Assembly (NCBI GenBank): GCA_030041385.1
Contig: JASHNY010000020.1
Span: forward strand, 43,562 to 107,561
Length of the DNA: 64,000 bases
DNA from: Alphaproteobacteria bacterium
GTDB taxonomy: Bacteria > Pseudomonadota > Alphaproteobacteria > ATCC43930 > CGMCC-115725
Direction: 5' to 3'
In this document: piece after piece, positions 37,833-47,628 of the stretch
Layout of the letters: each line of letters starts with the position of its first letter
How positions within the stretch are numbered: position 1 is the first letter of the stretch
Notes under the pieces: generated by a model
What the model was told of the DNA's origin: nothing
The model's input: the letters and a program-made list of their open reading frames with translations, nothing else
The model's database searches: none
Translations under genes and position numbers: made by a program

Positions 37833-38828
37833 ATGGCGCGTGCCGCCTTCGACGTTGTCGGCATCGGCAACGCCATCGCCGATGTGATCGCCCCGGCCGA
37901 CGAGGGCTTTCTTGACAGGGAGAACCTGGTCAAGGCCGCGATGACGCTGATCGATGCCGAGCGCGCCGCGGATCTGTACGAGCGCATCGGCGCGGGGGTC
38001 GAGAGCTCGGGCGGCTCGGCCGGCAACACGATGGCGGCAATCGCCTCGCTCGGCGGCCGCGGCGCCTATATCGGGCTGGTGCGCGACGACCGGCTCGGGC
38101 GCGCCTTCCGCCACGACATCACCGCGATCGGCGTGCGCTTCGACACGCCGGCCGCGACCGCAGGCCCCGGCACCGGGCGCTGCCTGGTTCTTGTTACCGC
38201 CGACGGGCAGCGCACGATGGCCACCTATCTCGGCGCGGCCGTCGAACTGGGGCCCGAGGATGTCGACGAGAGCGTCGTTGCCGGCGCCCAGGTCACCTAT
38301 CTCGAAGGCTATCTATACGATCAGCCGCGTGCGAAGGCGGCGTTCCAGCGGGCGGCCGAGGTGGCGCATGCCGCCGGACGGCAGGTGGCGCTGAGCCTGT
38401 CCGACCCGTTCTGCGTCGCCCGCCACCGCGAATCGTTTCGCGCCCTCGTCACCGGCTCGATCGACATCCTGTTCGCCAACGAGGCCGAGATCTGCATGCT
38501 CTACGAGACCGAAGACTTCGCCGCGGCGGCAGAGGCGGCGCGCAAGCACGTCGCGATTGCCGCATTGACCTGCGGCGCCGCCGGCAGCGTGATCCTGTCC
38601 CGCAGCGATACCCACCAGATCGCGGCGGTGCCGGTCGGGCGCGTCGTCGATACCACCGGAGCCGGCGATCTTTACGCTGCCGGCGTGCTGTTCGGCTTGA
38701 CGAGCGGCCGGCCGCTTCCCATGTGCGGCGCCATCGGCAGCCTCTGCGCCGCCGAGATCATCAGCCATGTCGGAGCCCGCCCGGCGGTAAGCCTCGCCAC
38801 GCTTCTGGCACAGTCGGGGCTCGGTTAA
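37833..38828 (+). CDS. PfkB-family kinase, adenosine-kinase-like
   Basis: A 331-residue ribokinase-family enzyme. The N-terminus DVVGIGNAIADVIAPADE, the GGSAGNTMAAIASLGGRG segment and the C-terminal signature VDTTGAGDLYAAGVLFG are typical of the alphaproteobacterial adenosine kinase group, which phosphorylates adenosine to AMP. Many members are labelled simply carbohydrate kinase. It is followed after 7 bases by typA. Confidence 0.87.
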   Translation: MARAAFDVVGIGNAIADVIAPADEGFLDRENLVKAAMTLIDAERAADLYERIGAGVESSGGSAGNTMAAIASLGGRGAYIGLVRDDRLGRAFRHDITAIGVRFDTPAATAGPGTGRCLVLVTADGQRTMATYLGAAVELGPEDVDESVVAGAQVTYLEGYLYDQPRAKAAFQRAAEVAHAAGRQVALSLSDPFCVARHRESFRALVTGSIDILFANEAEICMLYETEDFAAAAEAARKHVAIAALTCGAAGSVILSRSDTHQIAAVPVGRVVDTTGAGDLYAAGVLFGLTSGRPLPMCGAIGSLCAAEIISHVGARPAVSLATLLAQSGLG

Positions 38829-38835
38829 CGCGTTC

Positions 38836-40659
38836 ATGAACATCCGCAACATCGCGATCATCGCTCATGTCGACCACGGCAAGACCACGCTGGTCGACCA
38901 GCTGCTGCGCCAGAGCGGCGCGTTTCGCGCCAATCAGCAGGTGGCGGAGCGCGCCCTCGACTCCAATGAATTGGAGCGCGAGCGCGGCATCACGATCCTG
39001 GCGAAATGCACCTCTGTGGTGTGGAACGACGTTCGCATCAACATCGTCGATACACCCGGGCACGCCGATTTCGGCGGCGAGGTCGAGCGCATCCTCGGCA
39101 TGGTCGATGGCGTGCTCGTACTGGTCGATGCCGCCGAAGGGCCGATGCCGCAGACCAAGTTCGTCGTCGCCAAGGCCTTGCGGCGCGGCCTCAGGCCGAT
39201 CGTCGTCATCAACAAGGTCGACCGGCCGGACGCCCGTGCGGGCGAGGTCCACAACGAGATTTTCGACCTGTTCGCCCTGCTCGATGCAAGCGAGGCCCAG
39301 CTCGATTTCCCGGTGCTGTTCGCCTCGGGCCGCGACGGCTGGGCCGTCGTCGACCTCGCCGCGCCGCGCCAAAACCTCGCACCGCTGTTCGAGCTGATCG
39401 TCGCCCATGTGGCCGCGCCGGCTGCCGACCCGGGGGCGCCGTTTGCGATGCTGGCGACGACCCTCGATTACGACCCGTTTCTCGGCCGGGTATTGACCGG
39501 GCGCATCCATTCGGGGGTTGCCCGGGTCAACATGCCGGTCAAATCGCTGGCCCGCGACGGACGCACGATCGAGCAGGCGCGGCTGACCAAATTGCTCGCC
39601 TTTCGCGGCCTCGAACGGCGGCCGATCGCCGAGGCCGAGGCCGGGGACATTGTCGCCATCGCCGGATTGCAATTCACCACAGTCGCCGACACGATCTGCG
39701 CGCCAGAGGTGACCGAGGCGCTGGCCGCCGACCCGATCGACCCGCCGACCCTGGCAATGAATTTCTCGGTCAACGACAGCCCGCTCGCCGGTCATGACGG
39801 CGACAAGGTCACCTCGCGGGTCATCGCCGAGCGGCTCTACCGCGAGGCTGAGGGCAATGTCGCGATCCGGGTCAGCGAAAGCGCCGAGAAGGATTCGGTC
39901 GAGGTGGCCGGGCGCGGCGAGCTGCAGCTCGGCGTCTTGATCGAGACGATGCGGCGCGAGGGCTACGAATTGTCGATCTCGCGGCCGCGTGTGCTGTTTT
40001 CGACCGATCCGGTCACCGGCGAGCGGCGCGAGCCGATCGAGGAGGTTACGGTCGATGTCGATGAGGAGTTTGCCGGGGTTGTCGTCGACAAGATGAGCCG
40101 CCGCAAGGCCGAGATGCTGGAGATGCGGCCGTCGGGCGGCGGCAAGCTGCGGCTCACTTTCGCCGCACCGACGCGCGGGCTCATCGGCTATCACGGCGAG
40201 TTTCTGACCGACACCCGCGGCAGCGGCGTCTTGAGCCGCGTGTTCCACTCCTATGCGCCCTATCGCGGCGCGATCGAGGGGCGGCGGAACGGCGTGTTGA
40301 TCTCGACCGCGCGCGGCCCGGCCATCGCCTATGCGCTGTGGAACCTCGAAGAGCGCGGCCCGATGTTCATCACGCCGGGCACCGAGGTCTATCCCGGCAT
40401 GATCATCGGCGCCCACACCCGCGGCAACGATCTCGACGTCAACCCGCTGAAGGGCAAGCAGCTCACCAACATCCGCACCACCGCCAAGGACGAGGCGGTG
40501 CGGCTGACCCCTCCGATCACGCTGAGCCTCGAAGAGGCGATCGCCTATATCGCCGACGACGAGCTGGTCGAGGTCACGCCGAAGGCGATCCGCCTGCGGA
40601 AGCGCCTGCTCGACGCCAACGATAGGAAGCGCGCCGGCCGCGCGGCGGCGGCCGAGTAG
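38836..40659 (+). CDS. typA: Translational GTPase TypA/BipA
   Basis: A 607-residue ribosome-binding GTPase. G1 [15 protein letters not shown], switch [11 protein letters not shown]3 [14 protein letters not shown] and G4 NKVDR mark the GTPase domain; EF-G-like domains and the unique BipA C-terminal domain follow. It acts in ribosome assembly and stress adaptation. Standard length. The last 86 bases overlap the end of the convergent O-antigen-ligase-like gene. Confidence 0.97.
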   Translation: MNIRNIAIIAHVDHGKTTLVDQLLRQSGAFRANQQVAERALDSNELERERGITILAKCTSVVWNDVRINIVDTPGHADFGGEVERILGMVDGVLVLVDAAEGPMPQTKFVVAKALRRGLRPIVVINKVDRPDARAGEVHNEIFDLFALLDASEAQLDFPVLFASGRDGWAVVDLAAPRQNLAPLFELIVAHVAAPAADPGAPFAMLATTLDYDPFLGRVLTGRIHSGVARVNMPVKSLARDGRTIEQARLTKLLAFRGLERRPIAEAEAGDIVAIAGLQFTTVADTICAPEVTEALAADPIDPPTLAMNFSVNDSPLAGHDGDKVTSRVIAERLYREAEGNVAIRVSESAEKDSVEVAGRGELQLGVLIETMRREGYELSISRPRVLFSTDPVTGERREPIEEVTVDVDEEFAGVVVDKMSRRKAEMLEMRPSGGGKLRLTFAAPTRGLIGYHGEFLTDTRGSGVLSRVFHSYAPYRGAIEGRRNGVLISTARGPAIAYALWNLEERGPMFITPGTEVYPGMIIGAHTRGNDLDVNPLKGKQLTNIRTTAKDEAVRLTPPITLSLEEAIAYIADDELVEVTPKAIRLRKRLLDANDRKRAGRAAAAE

Positions 40660-41830
40660 GGCGGGGCAGCCGCGCCACCCGGCCCATCACCAGGACCAGG
40701 AACAGCGCGAGCGCGAGCGTTCCCAGCCACCACTCCTCCCAGATCCCGTAGGCGGCAAAAGCGATCGCCAAGGCCGCGGCAAACCCGCCGCCGGCGGCGG
40801 CGGCATAGAGGCGCGGCCAGTCGGCATCGGCCAGGCGCCGCCACAACAGCGCCACGAACAGCGCCGCCAGCGCCGCGCCCGGCGCGCCGAGTTCGAGCCA
40901 TATCTGTAGCGCCGCATCGTGCGGATGCAGCGGCAGCCAGGTCTCGGTCGGCCTGATCAGCACATTGCCGCCGGGGATCGCGCGCGACGCATCGAGGCCC
41001 CAGCCGGCGATCGGGCGCTCGGCGATGTGATTGCCGACAAACCACCAGATCAGGAGCCGGTGCCCGGCCGATTCCTTGAACGAATCGACGGTGTGGAACA
41101 GGCCAGGCACCTCGACCAGCCGCGGCAGGACCAGCGGCGCGACGATGATCGCCAGCATCGACGCGATGGCCAGCGCACGCACTGCCGCGCCGCGCCGCGA
41201 CAACACCAGCGCGGCAATTGCCACGCCAAGGACGAGCGCGGCCTTGGACGTCGTGTCGAAGGACAGCGCCACCGCCGCCGCCATGACGATGGCCGCCGCC
41301 ACCCCGAGCGCGGCGCGGCCGCGGCACAGCAATGCCGCGCCGACCGGCATCGCCAGGATCGCCAGTGCGACGGCGACCTGGTTCAACGCCGCCGGGCGGT
41401 ACGGGCGGGCGTGGAGCAGCCGGGTCAGTGCGCCTCCCGTGGCCAGATCCACCCCGAGAAGGGCGATGCCGAGGGCGGTCCCGGCCAGCAGCAGCGCGGC
41501 GATCCGCTGCGGCCGTGCCACCCGGGGCGCGGCGGCGGCGAGGGCCACGCCGGATATGGCAAGGCCGAAGAGGCGAGCGGCGAGGATCAGGCTGTGCCGG
41601 GGAATGATCGACCATGCCGCGGACAGCGCCCCCCATCCGATCAGCAGCCCGAGCAGTATCGCCGGGTGCCACAGCCCCGACAGGCGCCGCGGCGGTCGCC
41701 TCGCTACCACCCCGGCGGCACACAACCCGGCGAACCCTGCGAGCGGCGCGGCGCCGCGCGATGCCAGCACCAACAGCGGCGGCAGGATGAAGGCGGTGAC
41801 GGCGAGGCCCGCCTCGAACCAGTCTGCCAA
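40574..41830 (-). CDS. O-antigen-ligase-family membrane protein
   Basis: A 418-residue polytopic protein with about 11-12 membrane segments and the Wzy_C/O-antigen-ligase segment (ESAGHRLLIWWFVGNHIAERP then HPHDAALQIWLELGAPGA, with the conserved His and Glu). It would ligate or polymerise a surface glycan at the periplasmic face. The start is inferred as TTG at 41830 (GGCGGG upstream); no ATG is available near the first membrane segment. Its C-terminal end overlaps typA in antisense. Confidence 0.8.
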   Translation of the reverse strand: MADWFEAGLAVTAFILPPLLVLASRGAAPLAGFAGLCAAGVVARRPPRRLSGLWHPAILLGLLIGWGALSAAWSIIPRHSLILAARLFGLAISGVALAAAAPRVARPQRIAALLLAGTALGIALLGVDLATGGALTRLLHARPYRPAALNQVAVALAILAMPVGAALLCRGRAALGVAAAIVMAAAVALSFDTTSKAALVLGVAIAALVLSRRGAAVRALAIASMLAIIVAPLVLPRLVEVPGLFHTVDSFKESAGHRLLIWWFVGNHIAERPIAGWGLDASRAIPGGNVLIRPTETWLPLHPHDAALQIWLELGAPGAALAALFVALLWRRLADADWPRLYAAAAGGGFAAALAIAFAAYGIWEEWWLGTLALALFLVLVMGRVARLPRPTRPPPRGRRASYRWRRAGASAGGSPSA

Positions 41831-41850
41831 CCGGTTCTGCAGCCCGCCAT

Positions 41851-41878
41851 TTGACTTTGCCGGTGCGCCGAATATAGT
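41851..41878 (+). promoter_or_regulatory. Promoter of rpsD
   Basis: TTGACT (41851-41856) and TATAGT (41873-41878) are separated by 16 bases, one of the best sigma-70 matches in the window. The leader to the rpsD ATG is about 93 bases, room for S4 autoregulation, though I see no recognisable S4-binding structure. Confidence 0.7.
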
Positions 41879-41977
41879 TCGCCCCCTTCCCAAGACCGTG
41901 GGTGATCGCCCCGGCCCCGCGCTACTGCGACGGACGGCCAATTGGGACAACAACAACGTAAAGTGGATCCTGCTGCG

Positions 41978-42592
41978 ATGAGCAAGCGCACCGAATCGAA
42001 ATACAAGATCAACCGACGCCTCGGCGTCAACCTGTGGGGCCGTTCCAAGAGCCCGCTGAACCGGCGCGAATACGGCCCCGGCCAGCACGGCCAGCGGCGC
42101 AAAAAGCCCTCGGATTTCGGCATCCAGCTCGCCGCCAAGCAGAAGCTCAAGGGCTACTACGCCAATATCGGCGAACGCCAGTTCCACCGGCTCTATCAGG
42201 AGGCCGTGCGCCGCCGCGGCGACACCGGCGAGAACCTGATCGAATTGCTGGAGCGGCGCCTCGACGCCTGCGTCTATCGCATGAAGCTGGCGCCGACCCC
42301 GTTTGCCGCGCGCCAGCTCGTCAATCACGGGCATGTGCTGGTCAACGGCAAGCGGGTCAACATCGCCTCGTACAAATTGCACGACGGCGACACGATCGAA
42401 TTGAAGCCGCGCGCCAAGGAGATGGCGCTGGTCATCGAGGCCACGCGCTCGAGCGAGCGCGAAGTGCCGGACTATGTCGAGATCGACCACGACCGCATGC
42501 GGGGTCGCTTCATCCGGGGACCAAAGCTCGCCGACGTACCCTATCCGGCGACGATGGAACCCAATCTTGTCGTCGAGTACTATTCGCGCTGA
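41978..42592 (+). CDS. rpsD: 30S ribosomal protein S4
   Basis: A 204-residue S4 protein. The ATG at 41978 ([17 protein letters not shown]) gives the standard length and N-terminus; the open frame to 41942 is not needed. The conserved [13 protein letters not shown] and the S4 RNA-binding domain ([14 protein letters not shown] then [14 protein letters not shown]) are present. It binds 16S rRNA early in 30S assembly. It is a single-gene unit with its own promoter. Confidence 0.97.
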   Translation: MSKRTESKYKINRRLGVNLWGRSKSPLNRREYGPGQHGQRRKKPSDFGIQLAAKQKLKGYYANIGERQFHRLYQEAVRRRGDTGENLIELLERRLDACVYRMKLAPTPFAARQLVNHGHVLVNGKRVNIASYKLHDGDTIELKPRAKEMALVIEATRSSEREVPDYVEIDHDRMRGRFIRGPKLADVPYPATMEPNLVVEYYSR

Positions 42593-42633
42593 TCGACTGA
42601 TCGCGCCGCAAGCAGCCCCCCGCAAAACTCCTG

Positions 42634-42652
42634 GCCCGGATCGGTTCCGGGC
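42634..42652 (+). terminator. Hairpin downstream of rpsD
   Basis: A perfect 7-bp stem (GCCCGGA and TCCGGGC) with a TCGGT loop starts 42 bases after the rpsD stop. No T-tract follows, so it may be a processing or stabilising structure rather than an intrinsic terminator. Confidence 0.35.
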
Positions 42653-42747
42653 GTCCGTGATTCGGCCACGCTGCTTTCGGCGGGAAAAATGGATGGGCGG
42701 GCGGGGCTCGGCCAAGGGGATGGGGGTTTCGCGCGACGGGGTTTGCG

Positions 42748-44049
42748 ATGCTGGTGCTCAACCTCGCGATCGTCTTTCTGCTGATCCTGTTGAACGGCGT
42801 GTTCGCGATGGCGGAGATTGCCCTGGTTTCGGCCCGGCCGGCCCGGTTGCAGCCGCTGGCCGAAGCGGGCGGCGCCGGGGCCGATGCGGCGCTCGAATTG
42901 AAGGCCGACCCGTCGCGGCTGCTCGCCACCGTGCAGATGGGGGTCACAATCATCGCGGTGTTGTCGGGCACGTTCGGCCAGGCCACCCTCGGTGCGGCCT
43001 TGCAGGGTTACCTGGCCGACCGGCTCCCGGCGGCAGCCGCACCCTATACGCACGCCATCAGCATCGCCGCGGTGGTGATCGGGATTTCGTACTTCTCGCT
43101 GATCTTCGGCGAGTTGGCGCCAAAGCGGGTGGCGCTGACCAGTCCTGAACGCATCGCCACCGCGCTCGCCCGCCCGATGCGGGCGATGGCGCGGATCGGC
43201 GCGCCGGTCGAGTGGCTGCTCAGCGCCTCGACCGACCTGATCCTGCGCCTGCTGCCCGAGCGGGGCGAGCCGGTGCCGGTCACCGACGAGGAAATCGCCT
43301 TCATGCTCCGCGAGGGGGTTGCGGCGGGCCACATTCCGAAGGGCGAGACGGCGATCGTCGAAGGGGCGTTGCGGCTCGGCGACCGCCGCGTCAGCGCGGT
43401 GATGACGCCGCGCGTGCAGATCGAATTCCTCGATCTCGACGACCCCGAAAACGAGCTTCGCAACCAGATCAGGCACAGCCTGTTCTCGCGTTTTCCGGTG
43501 GTGCAGGGCCCCTCGCACCAGCTTGCCGGCATCGTCCAGGTCAAGGATCTGTACGATGCCGCGCTGTCCGGGCAAAAGTTCGACCTCCGCGCGGTGCTGC
43601 GGCCGCCGCTGTTTCTGCCCAATACGGTGACGGTGTTGCGCGCGCTGGAGATGTTCAAGACCAGCGGCGAGCCGATGGCCCTTGTCGTCGACGAATACGG
43701 CGACCTCGAAGGGTTGACGACGCTGACCGATATTCTGGAAGCGCTTGTCGGCGAGCTCTCCGGCGGCGACGGCGAGGATCCGCGCGTGGTCAAGCGCGAG
43801 GACGGCACCTGGCTGATCGACGGCATGCTCGGGCTCGACGACCTGAAGCAGGTTCTCGAGATCACCCATCTGCCCGGCGAAGACGCCGATTTCCACACTC
43901 TCGGCGGCTATCTGATGGGGCGGCTGAACCGGGTGCCGATGGTCGCCGACCGGGTGATCGCCGGCCCCTTCCGTTTCGAGATCGTCAAGATGGACGGCCG
44001 CCGGGTCGACCGCGTGCTGGTCTGGCCGATCAAGGCGCGGCGAGGATAG
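42748..44049 (+). CDS. CNNM-domain and CBS-domain membrane protein
   Basis: A 433-residue protein with an N-terminal DUF21/CNNM domain of four membrane segments (LNLAIVFLLILLNGVFAMAE; VTIIAVLSGTFGQATLG; SYFSLIFGELAPKRVAL), two CBS domains (MTPRVQIEFLDLDDPEN; VDEYGDLEGLTTLTDILE) and a C-terminal CorC/HlyC domain. Relatives transport Mg2+ or protect against ion stress; older names include haemolysin. It shares the downstream architecture with the soluble protein at 21894-22850. Its last 20 bases overlap the convergent ilvA. Confidence 0.9.
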   Translation: MLVLNLAIVFLLILLNGVFAMAEIALVSARPARLQPLAEAGGAGADAALELKADPSRLLATVQMGVTIIAVLSGTFGQATLGAALQGYLADRLPAAAAPYTHAISIAAVVIGISYFSLIFGELAPKRVALTSPERIATALARPMRAMARIGAPVEWLLSASTDLILRLLPERGEPVPVTDEEIAFMLREGVAAGHIPKGETAIVEGALRLGDRRVSAVMTPRVQIEFLDLDDPENELRNQIRHSLFSRFPVVQGPSHQLAGIVQVKDLYDAALSGQKFDLRAVLRPPLFLPNTVTVLRALEMFKTSGEPMALVVDEYGDLEGLTTLTDILEALVGELSGGDGEDPRVVKREDGTWLIDGMLGLDDLKQVLEITHLPGEDADFHTLGGYLMGRLNRVPMVADRVIAGPFRFEIVKMDGRRVDRVLVWPIKARRG

Positions 44050-45289
44050 ACGGCTCCTCGTCTGCGTCCGATAGCAGCAGGCGGGTCGGAAACCCGCCGG
44101 CGACAAGCGCGGCGATCAGCGTGTCGACATGGCGGCGGTTCTGCGTTTCGACCACGACATCAAGCTCGGCGCGCTTGACCGAGGTGTCGTGGAACAGGCG
44201 CTGGTGATGCACCTCGACGATGTTGCCGCCGTGGGCGCCGATAATGCCCGACACCCGCGCCAGCGCGCCCGGCATGTCGGGCAATTCCGAGCGCAGCCGC
44301 ACGAGGCAGCCGTCTCGCACCAGGCCGCGCATCAGGATCGAGGCGAGCAGCCGCGGATCGATGTTGCCGCCGGACACGACGAGGCCGACCTGGCGGCCGT
44401 GAAACCGCCCGGGCCGGGCCAGCAGCGCAGCGACCGCAACCGCTCCGGCCCCTTCGGGCACGATGCGGCAGCGCTGGACCATCAGCCGCACGGCTTCTTC
44501 GATCTGCGGCTCATCGACCAGCAGGATGTCGGCAACGAGCGCGGCGACGATGCGGCGGGTGAGCCGGCCCGGCTCGGTCACCGCGATGCCCTCGGCGAGG
44601 GTGGCGCCGCCCCCGGCCGCCGCGTTCGACCCGGCATGGCAGAGCCGCTCCATTGCCGGGTAGAGCGCAGCCTGCACGCCGATGATCTCGATTTCGGGCT
44701 TCAGCGTCTTGGCGGCGACCGCGATCCCGGAGATCAGCCCGCCGCCGCCGACCGGCACGAGCAATGTGTCGAGCGCCGGAACATCCGCGAGCATCTCCAG
44801 CCCGATCGTTCCCTGCCCGGCAATCACGGCGGGGTCGTCGTAAGGATGCACGAGCACGAGGCCACGCTCCTTGGCCAGCGCATCGGCCGCCCGGCGCGCG
44901 GCGGTAAGGCCGTCGCCGCGCACCAACACCGTGGCGCCGAGGCTTTCGGTGCGGTCGATCTTGGTGAACGGGGTCCCTTCGGGCATCACGATCGTGGCCG
45001 GGATCCCGAGCCGGCGCGCGTGAAAAGCGACCCCCTGCGCATGATTGCCGGCCGACATCGCGACGACCCCGGCGCGCCGCTCGGCCTCGCTCAACGCGAG
45101 CAGTTTGGTAAGCGCACCGCGCTCCTTGAACGACCCGGTCGCCTGCAGGGTTTCCAGCTTCAGGAACGCGGTGCAGCCGGCCATCGCCGAAATCGCCGGG
45201 GTCAGCACGGTCGGGGTGCGGACGACGGCGCCGGCGATTGCGGCCGCGGCATTGCGGATCTCGGCGATCGTGACCGGAAGCGTGCTCAT
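44030..45289 (-). CDS. ilvA: Threonine ammonia-lyase with C-terminal ACT-like domain
   Basis: A 419-residue PLP enzyme. The PLP lysine is in GSFKERGA, the phosphate loop is PVGGGGLISG, and the C-terminal 80 residues (LRSELPDMPGALARVSGII) form an ACT-like regulatory domain, fitting a TdcB/IlvA-type threonine dehydratase that makes 2-oxobutyrate. Catabolic versus isoleucine-biosynthetic use is not decided by sequence. The ATG at 45289 overlaps the penicillin-acylase stop (ATGA). Confidence 0.92.
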   Translation of the reverse strand: MSTLPVTIAEIRNAAAAIAGAVVRTPTVLTPAISAMAGCTAFLKLETLQATGSFKERGALTKLLALSEAERRAGVVAMSAGNHAQGVAFHARRLGIPATIVMPEGTPFTKIDRTESLGATVLVRGDGLTAARRAADALAKERGLVLVHPYDDPAVIAGQGTIGLEMLADVPALDTLLVPVGGGGLISGIAVAAKTLKPEIEIIGVQAALYPAMERLCHAGSNAAAGGGATLAEGIAVTEPGRLTRRIVAALVADILLVDEPQIEEAVRLMVQRCRIVPEGAGAVAVAALLARPGRFHGRQVGLVVSGGNIDPRLLASILMRGLVRDGCLVRLRSELPDMPGALARVSGIIGAHGGNIVEVHHQRLFHDTSVKRAELDVVVETQNRRHVDTLIAALVAGGFPTRLLLSDADEEPSILAAP

Positions 45290-47628
45290 CTCGCCGGCTC
45301 CAACGTCAAGGTCGCCTCTCGCTTGGCCCGCCCGGGCACGAGCCAGGCGAAATCGTGCCACCGCCGCAGCAGGTCGCGGAAATGCCCGGAAAGCGGGTTC
45401 CCCGACTGGCCCGGCACCACCATCATCCGCGAACCCGCCGGGTCGGCGAGGTCGGTGATGATCCGCAATCCGGCGCCGAAGCGCTGGGCGAACGGCTGCG
45501 TGGGGTCGCGGATCGTGCTTGGCCCGCGATCGATCGTGTCGTAGCCGCCGGACGTCGAGATCGCCACCCTCAGCCAGTCGCGCAGGATCGGAATCCGGTC
45601 GAAGACCGGGTTCGGGAACTCGGCGATGTGGGCACGGCCCCATTTCCAGCTTGCCATGTCGCCGCCGTAGCGCTGCTCCAGCTCCGCGAGAGCGGTGTCG
45701 AGCGCACCGGCGAGCCGTGTGGCGCAGCTTTCATTCGGATCGCCCGGCGGAACGCACCAATCCGGGTTCCGGGTCAGGATCGCCTCGATCACCTGCGGCT
45801 TCAGGTCCCAGTAATCGGCTGCCGCCTTGCCGAGGCGGCCGAAGAAGATCGAGCGGGAGAATTCCCGCAGCCAGGCCGTGAACAGCAGCGGCTCGACCTT
45901 GTCGGCATCCATGTGGAAATTCCATTGCTGCAGCCGGCGCACCGCTTCGCGCGCCAGGGCCGTCTTGGGCTTGATGCGGGTCATCAGCGGCACCAGCCGC
46001 GCCGCCATCAGCGACAGCGTATCGGCCTGGATCGCCGCGCTCGTCGCCGGCGATTGCAATTTCGTGCGGTCGAGCAATGCCTCGATCCGCTCGGCGCGGT
46101 TCGGCAGGTCGTAGTCGCGGCTGATGAAATAGGGGTAGGTGTCGGGCTCGATCTTGTCGTTGGCGCTGACGAAACGACCGGATGGCGGGTTTTCCGCCTG
46201 GGGCAGCCGGTCGAACGGAATATAGCCCTGCCAGTCATAGGCGCCGGTCCAGCCGGGCATCGGCATCCAGCCGTCGCCCGCGCGCCGGATCGGGATGCGG
46301 CCGGCAACGATGAAGCCGATATTGCCGGCAGCGTCGCCGTAAACGATGTTTTGCGGCGGCCCGACGAAGTCTTTCAGCGCCGCAGAGAAGCCGGCCCAGT
46401 CATGCGCCCGGTCGATGCCCCACAGGGCCGCGGCGCTGGCGTCATCGCCGGTGAGGAAGGTGGTCTCGAGCGCCAGCGCATAGCCTTTATCGACCGGCGC
46501 ACTGGGCAGGATGTCGGACAATACCGGGCCGTGCCGGCTATCGCGCACGGTGAAGCTGATCGGTGCCGCGCCGCGCACGTCGATCGTCTCTTGGCGCTGC
46601 GCAAACGGGGCGCTGCCGTTGGGCGTCAGATAGCGGTGCGGATCGCCGGGGTCGAGCTTTTCGATGAACAGATCCTCGATATCCGCGGTCGCGGTCGTGA
46701 ACCCCCAGGCGATGTGTCGGTTGTGGCCGATAATGACGAATGGAACTCCAGCGACCGTGGCGCCGGCCATGTCGTGCTCGGGCGTCTTCAGCCGTGCCAG
46801 ATACCAGACGCCCGGCGCGCCGAAGCCGAGATGCGGGTCGTTGGCGAGGAGCGGCTTGCCGCTTTGGCTGTGGGCGCCGTCCACGACCCAGTTGTTCGAG
46901 GCATAGATCGGGCCGACGAGCCCGGGCAGCGCGTGCGACAGCCGGGCGAGCGGCAGGCGCCGGTAGAACGGCGCGAGCTGGGCCAAAATCGTCGGCCCGT
47001 TGCTGGGATAGCCGGGGTAGAGAAAATCGAGATCGGCCGGCGCCATCGAGCGGGCGAGGCGCGCGCGCACCAATTCGCCCCGGAAATTGCCGCCCAATTC
47101 CACATCCATCAACTTGCCCCAGACCAGCGAATCGGCCGGCCGCCATTTCTCGGGGCGGAAACGCAACAACAGGAATTCGGGCGGCAGCGCGCCGCGGCGA
47201 TGCGCCAGAAAGGCGTTGACGCCCGCGGCGTAGGCGGTGAGCAGATGCCGCACCGGCGCCGGCAGGCGGGCGAACTCCGCCTCGGCGGTGCGGTAGAGGC
47301 CGAGCACCCGCATCTGGCGGTCGATCGGCAACGCCGCCGGACCGAAAATCTCGGCGAGCCGCCCGGCGCCGAGACGGCGCTGCAATTCCATCTGGAACAG
47401 GCGGTCCTGGGCATGGGCGAAGCCGAGCCCGAAGGCGGCGTCGTCATCGTCGGCCGCGGCGATCAGCGGAACGCCGTCGCGGTCGCGGGCGATCGACACC
47501 GGCGCCTTCAGCCCTTCGATCACGATGGTTCCGGAGGGTTGCGGCAGCGACGACGACAGGTACCACGACGCCCCGCCGATACAGACGACGACGATGACGA
47601 CGAGTGCGGCGAGAAGGCGCGCAGTCAC
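45286..47628 (-). CDS. Penicillin-acylase-family hydrolase
   Basis: A 780-residue Ntn-hydrolase precursor. One N-terminal membrane segment (ALVVIVVVCIGGASWYL) anchors or exports it. The beta-chain N-terminal nucleophile is expected at Ser244 in YASNNWVVDG, released by self-cleavage; PLLANDPHL and the RHGPVLSD segment are family-typical. These enzymes hydrolyse amides such as beta-lactam side chains or acyl-homoserine lactones. The GTG at 47628 overlaps the CoA-transferase stop. The natural substrate is unknown. Confidence 0.9.
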   Translation of the reverse strand: MTARLLAALVVIVVVCIGGASWYLSSSLPQPSGTIVIEGLKAPVSIARDRDGVPLIAAADDDDAAFGLGFAHAQDRLFQMELQRRLGAGRLAEIFGPAALPIDRQMRVLGLYRTAEAEFARLPAPVRHLLTAYAAGVNAFLAHRRGALPPEFLLLRFRPEKWRPADSLVWGKLMDVELGGNFRGELVRARLARSMAPADLDFLYPGYPSNGPTILAQLAPFYRRLPLARLSHALPGLVGPIYASNNWVVDGAHSQSGKPLLANDPHLGFGAPGVWYLARLKTPEHDMAGATVAGVPFVIIGHNRHIAWGFTTATADIEDLFIEKLDPGDPHRYLTPNGSAPFAQRQETIDVRGAAPISFTVRDSRHGPVLSDILPSAPVDKGYALALETTFLTGDDASAAALWGIDRAHDWAGFSAALKDFVGPPQNIVYGDAAGNIGFIVAGRIPIRRAGDGWMPMPGWTGAYDWQGYIPFDRLPQAENPPSGRFVSANDKIEPDTYPYFISRDYDLPNRAERIEALLDRTKLQSPATSAAIQADTLSLMAARLVPLMTRIKPKTALAREAVRRLQQWNFHMDADKVEPLLFTAWLREFSRSIFFGRLGKAAADYWDLKPQVIEAILTRNPDWCVPPGDPNESCATRLAGALDTALAELEQRYGGDMASWKWGRAHIAEFPNPVFDRIPILRDWLRVAISTSGGYDTIDRGPSTIRDPTQPFAQRFGAGLRIITDLADPAGSRMMVVPGQSGNPLSGHFRDLLRRWHDFAWLVPGRAKREATLTLEPAR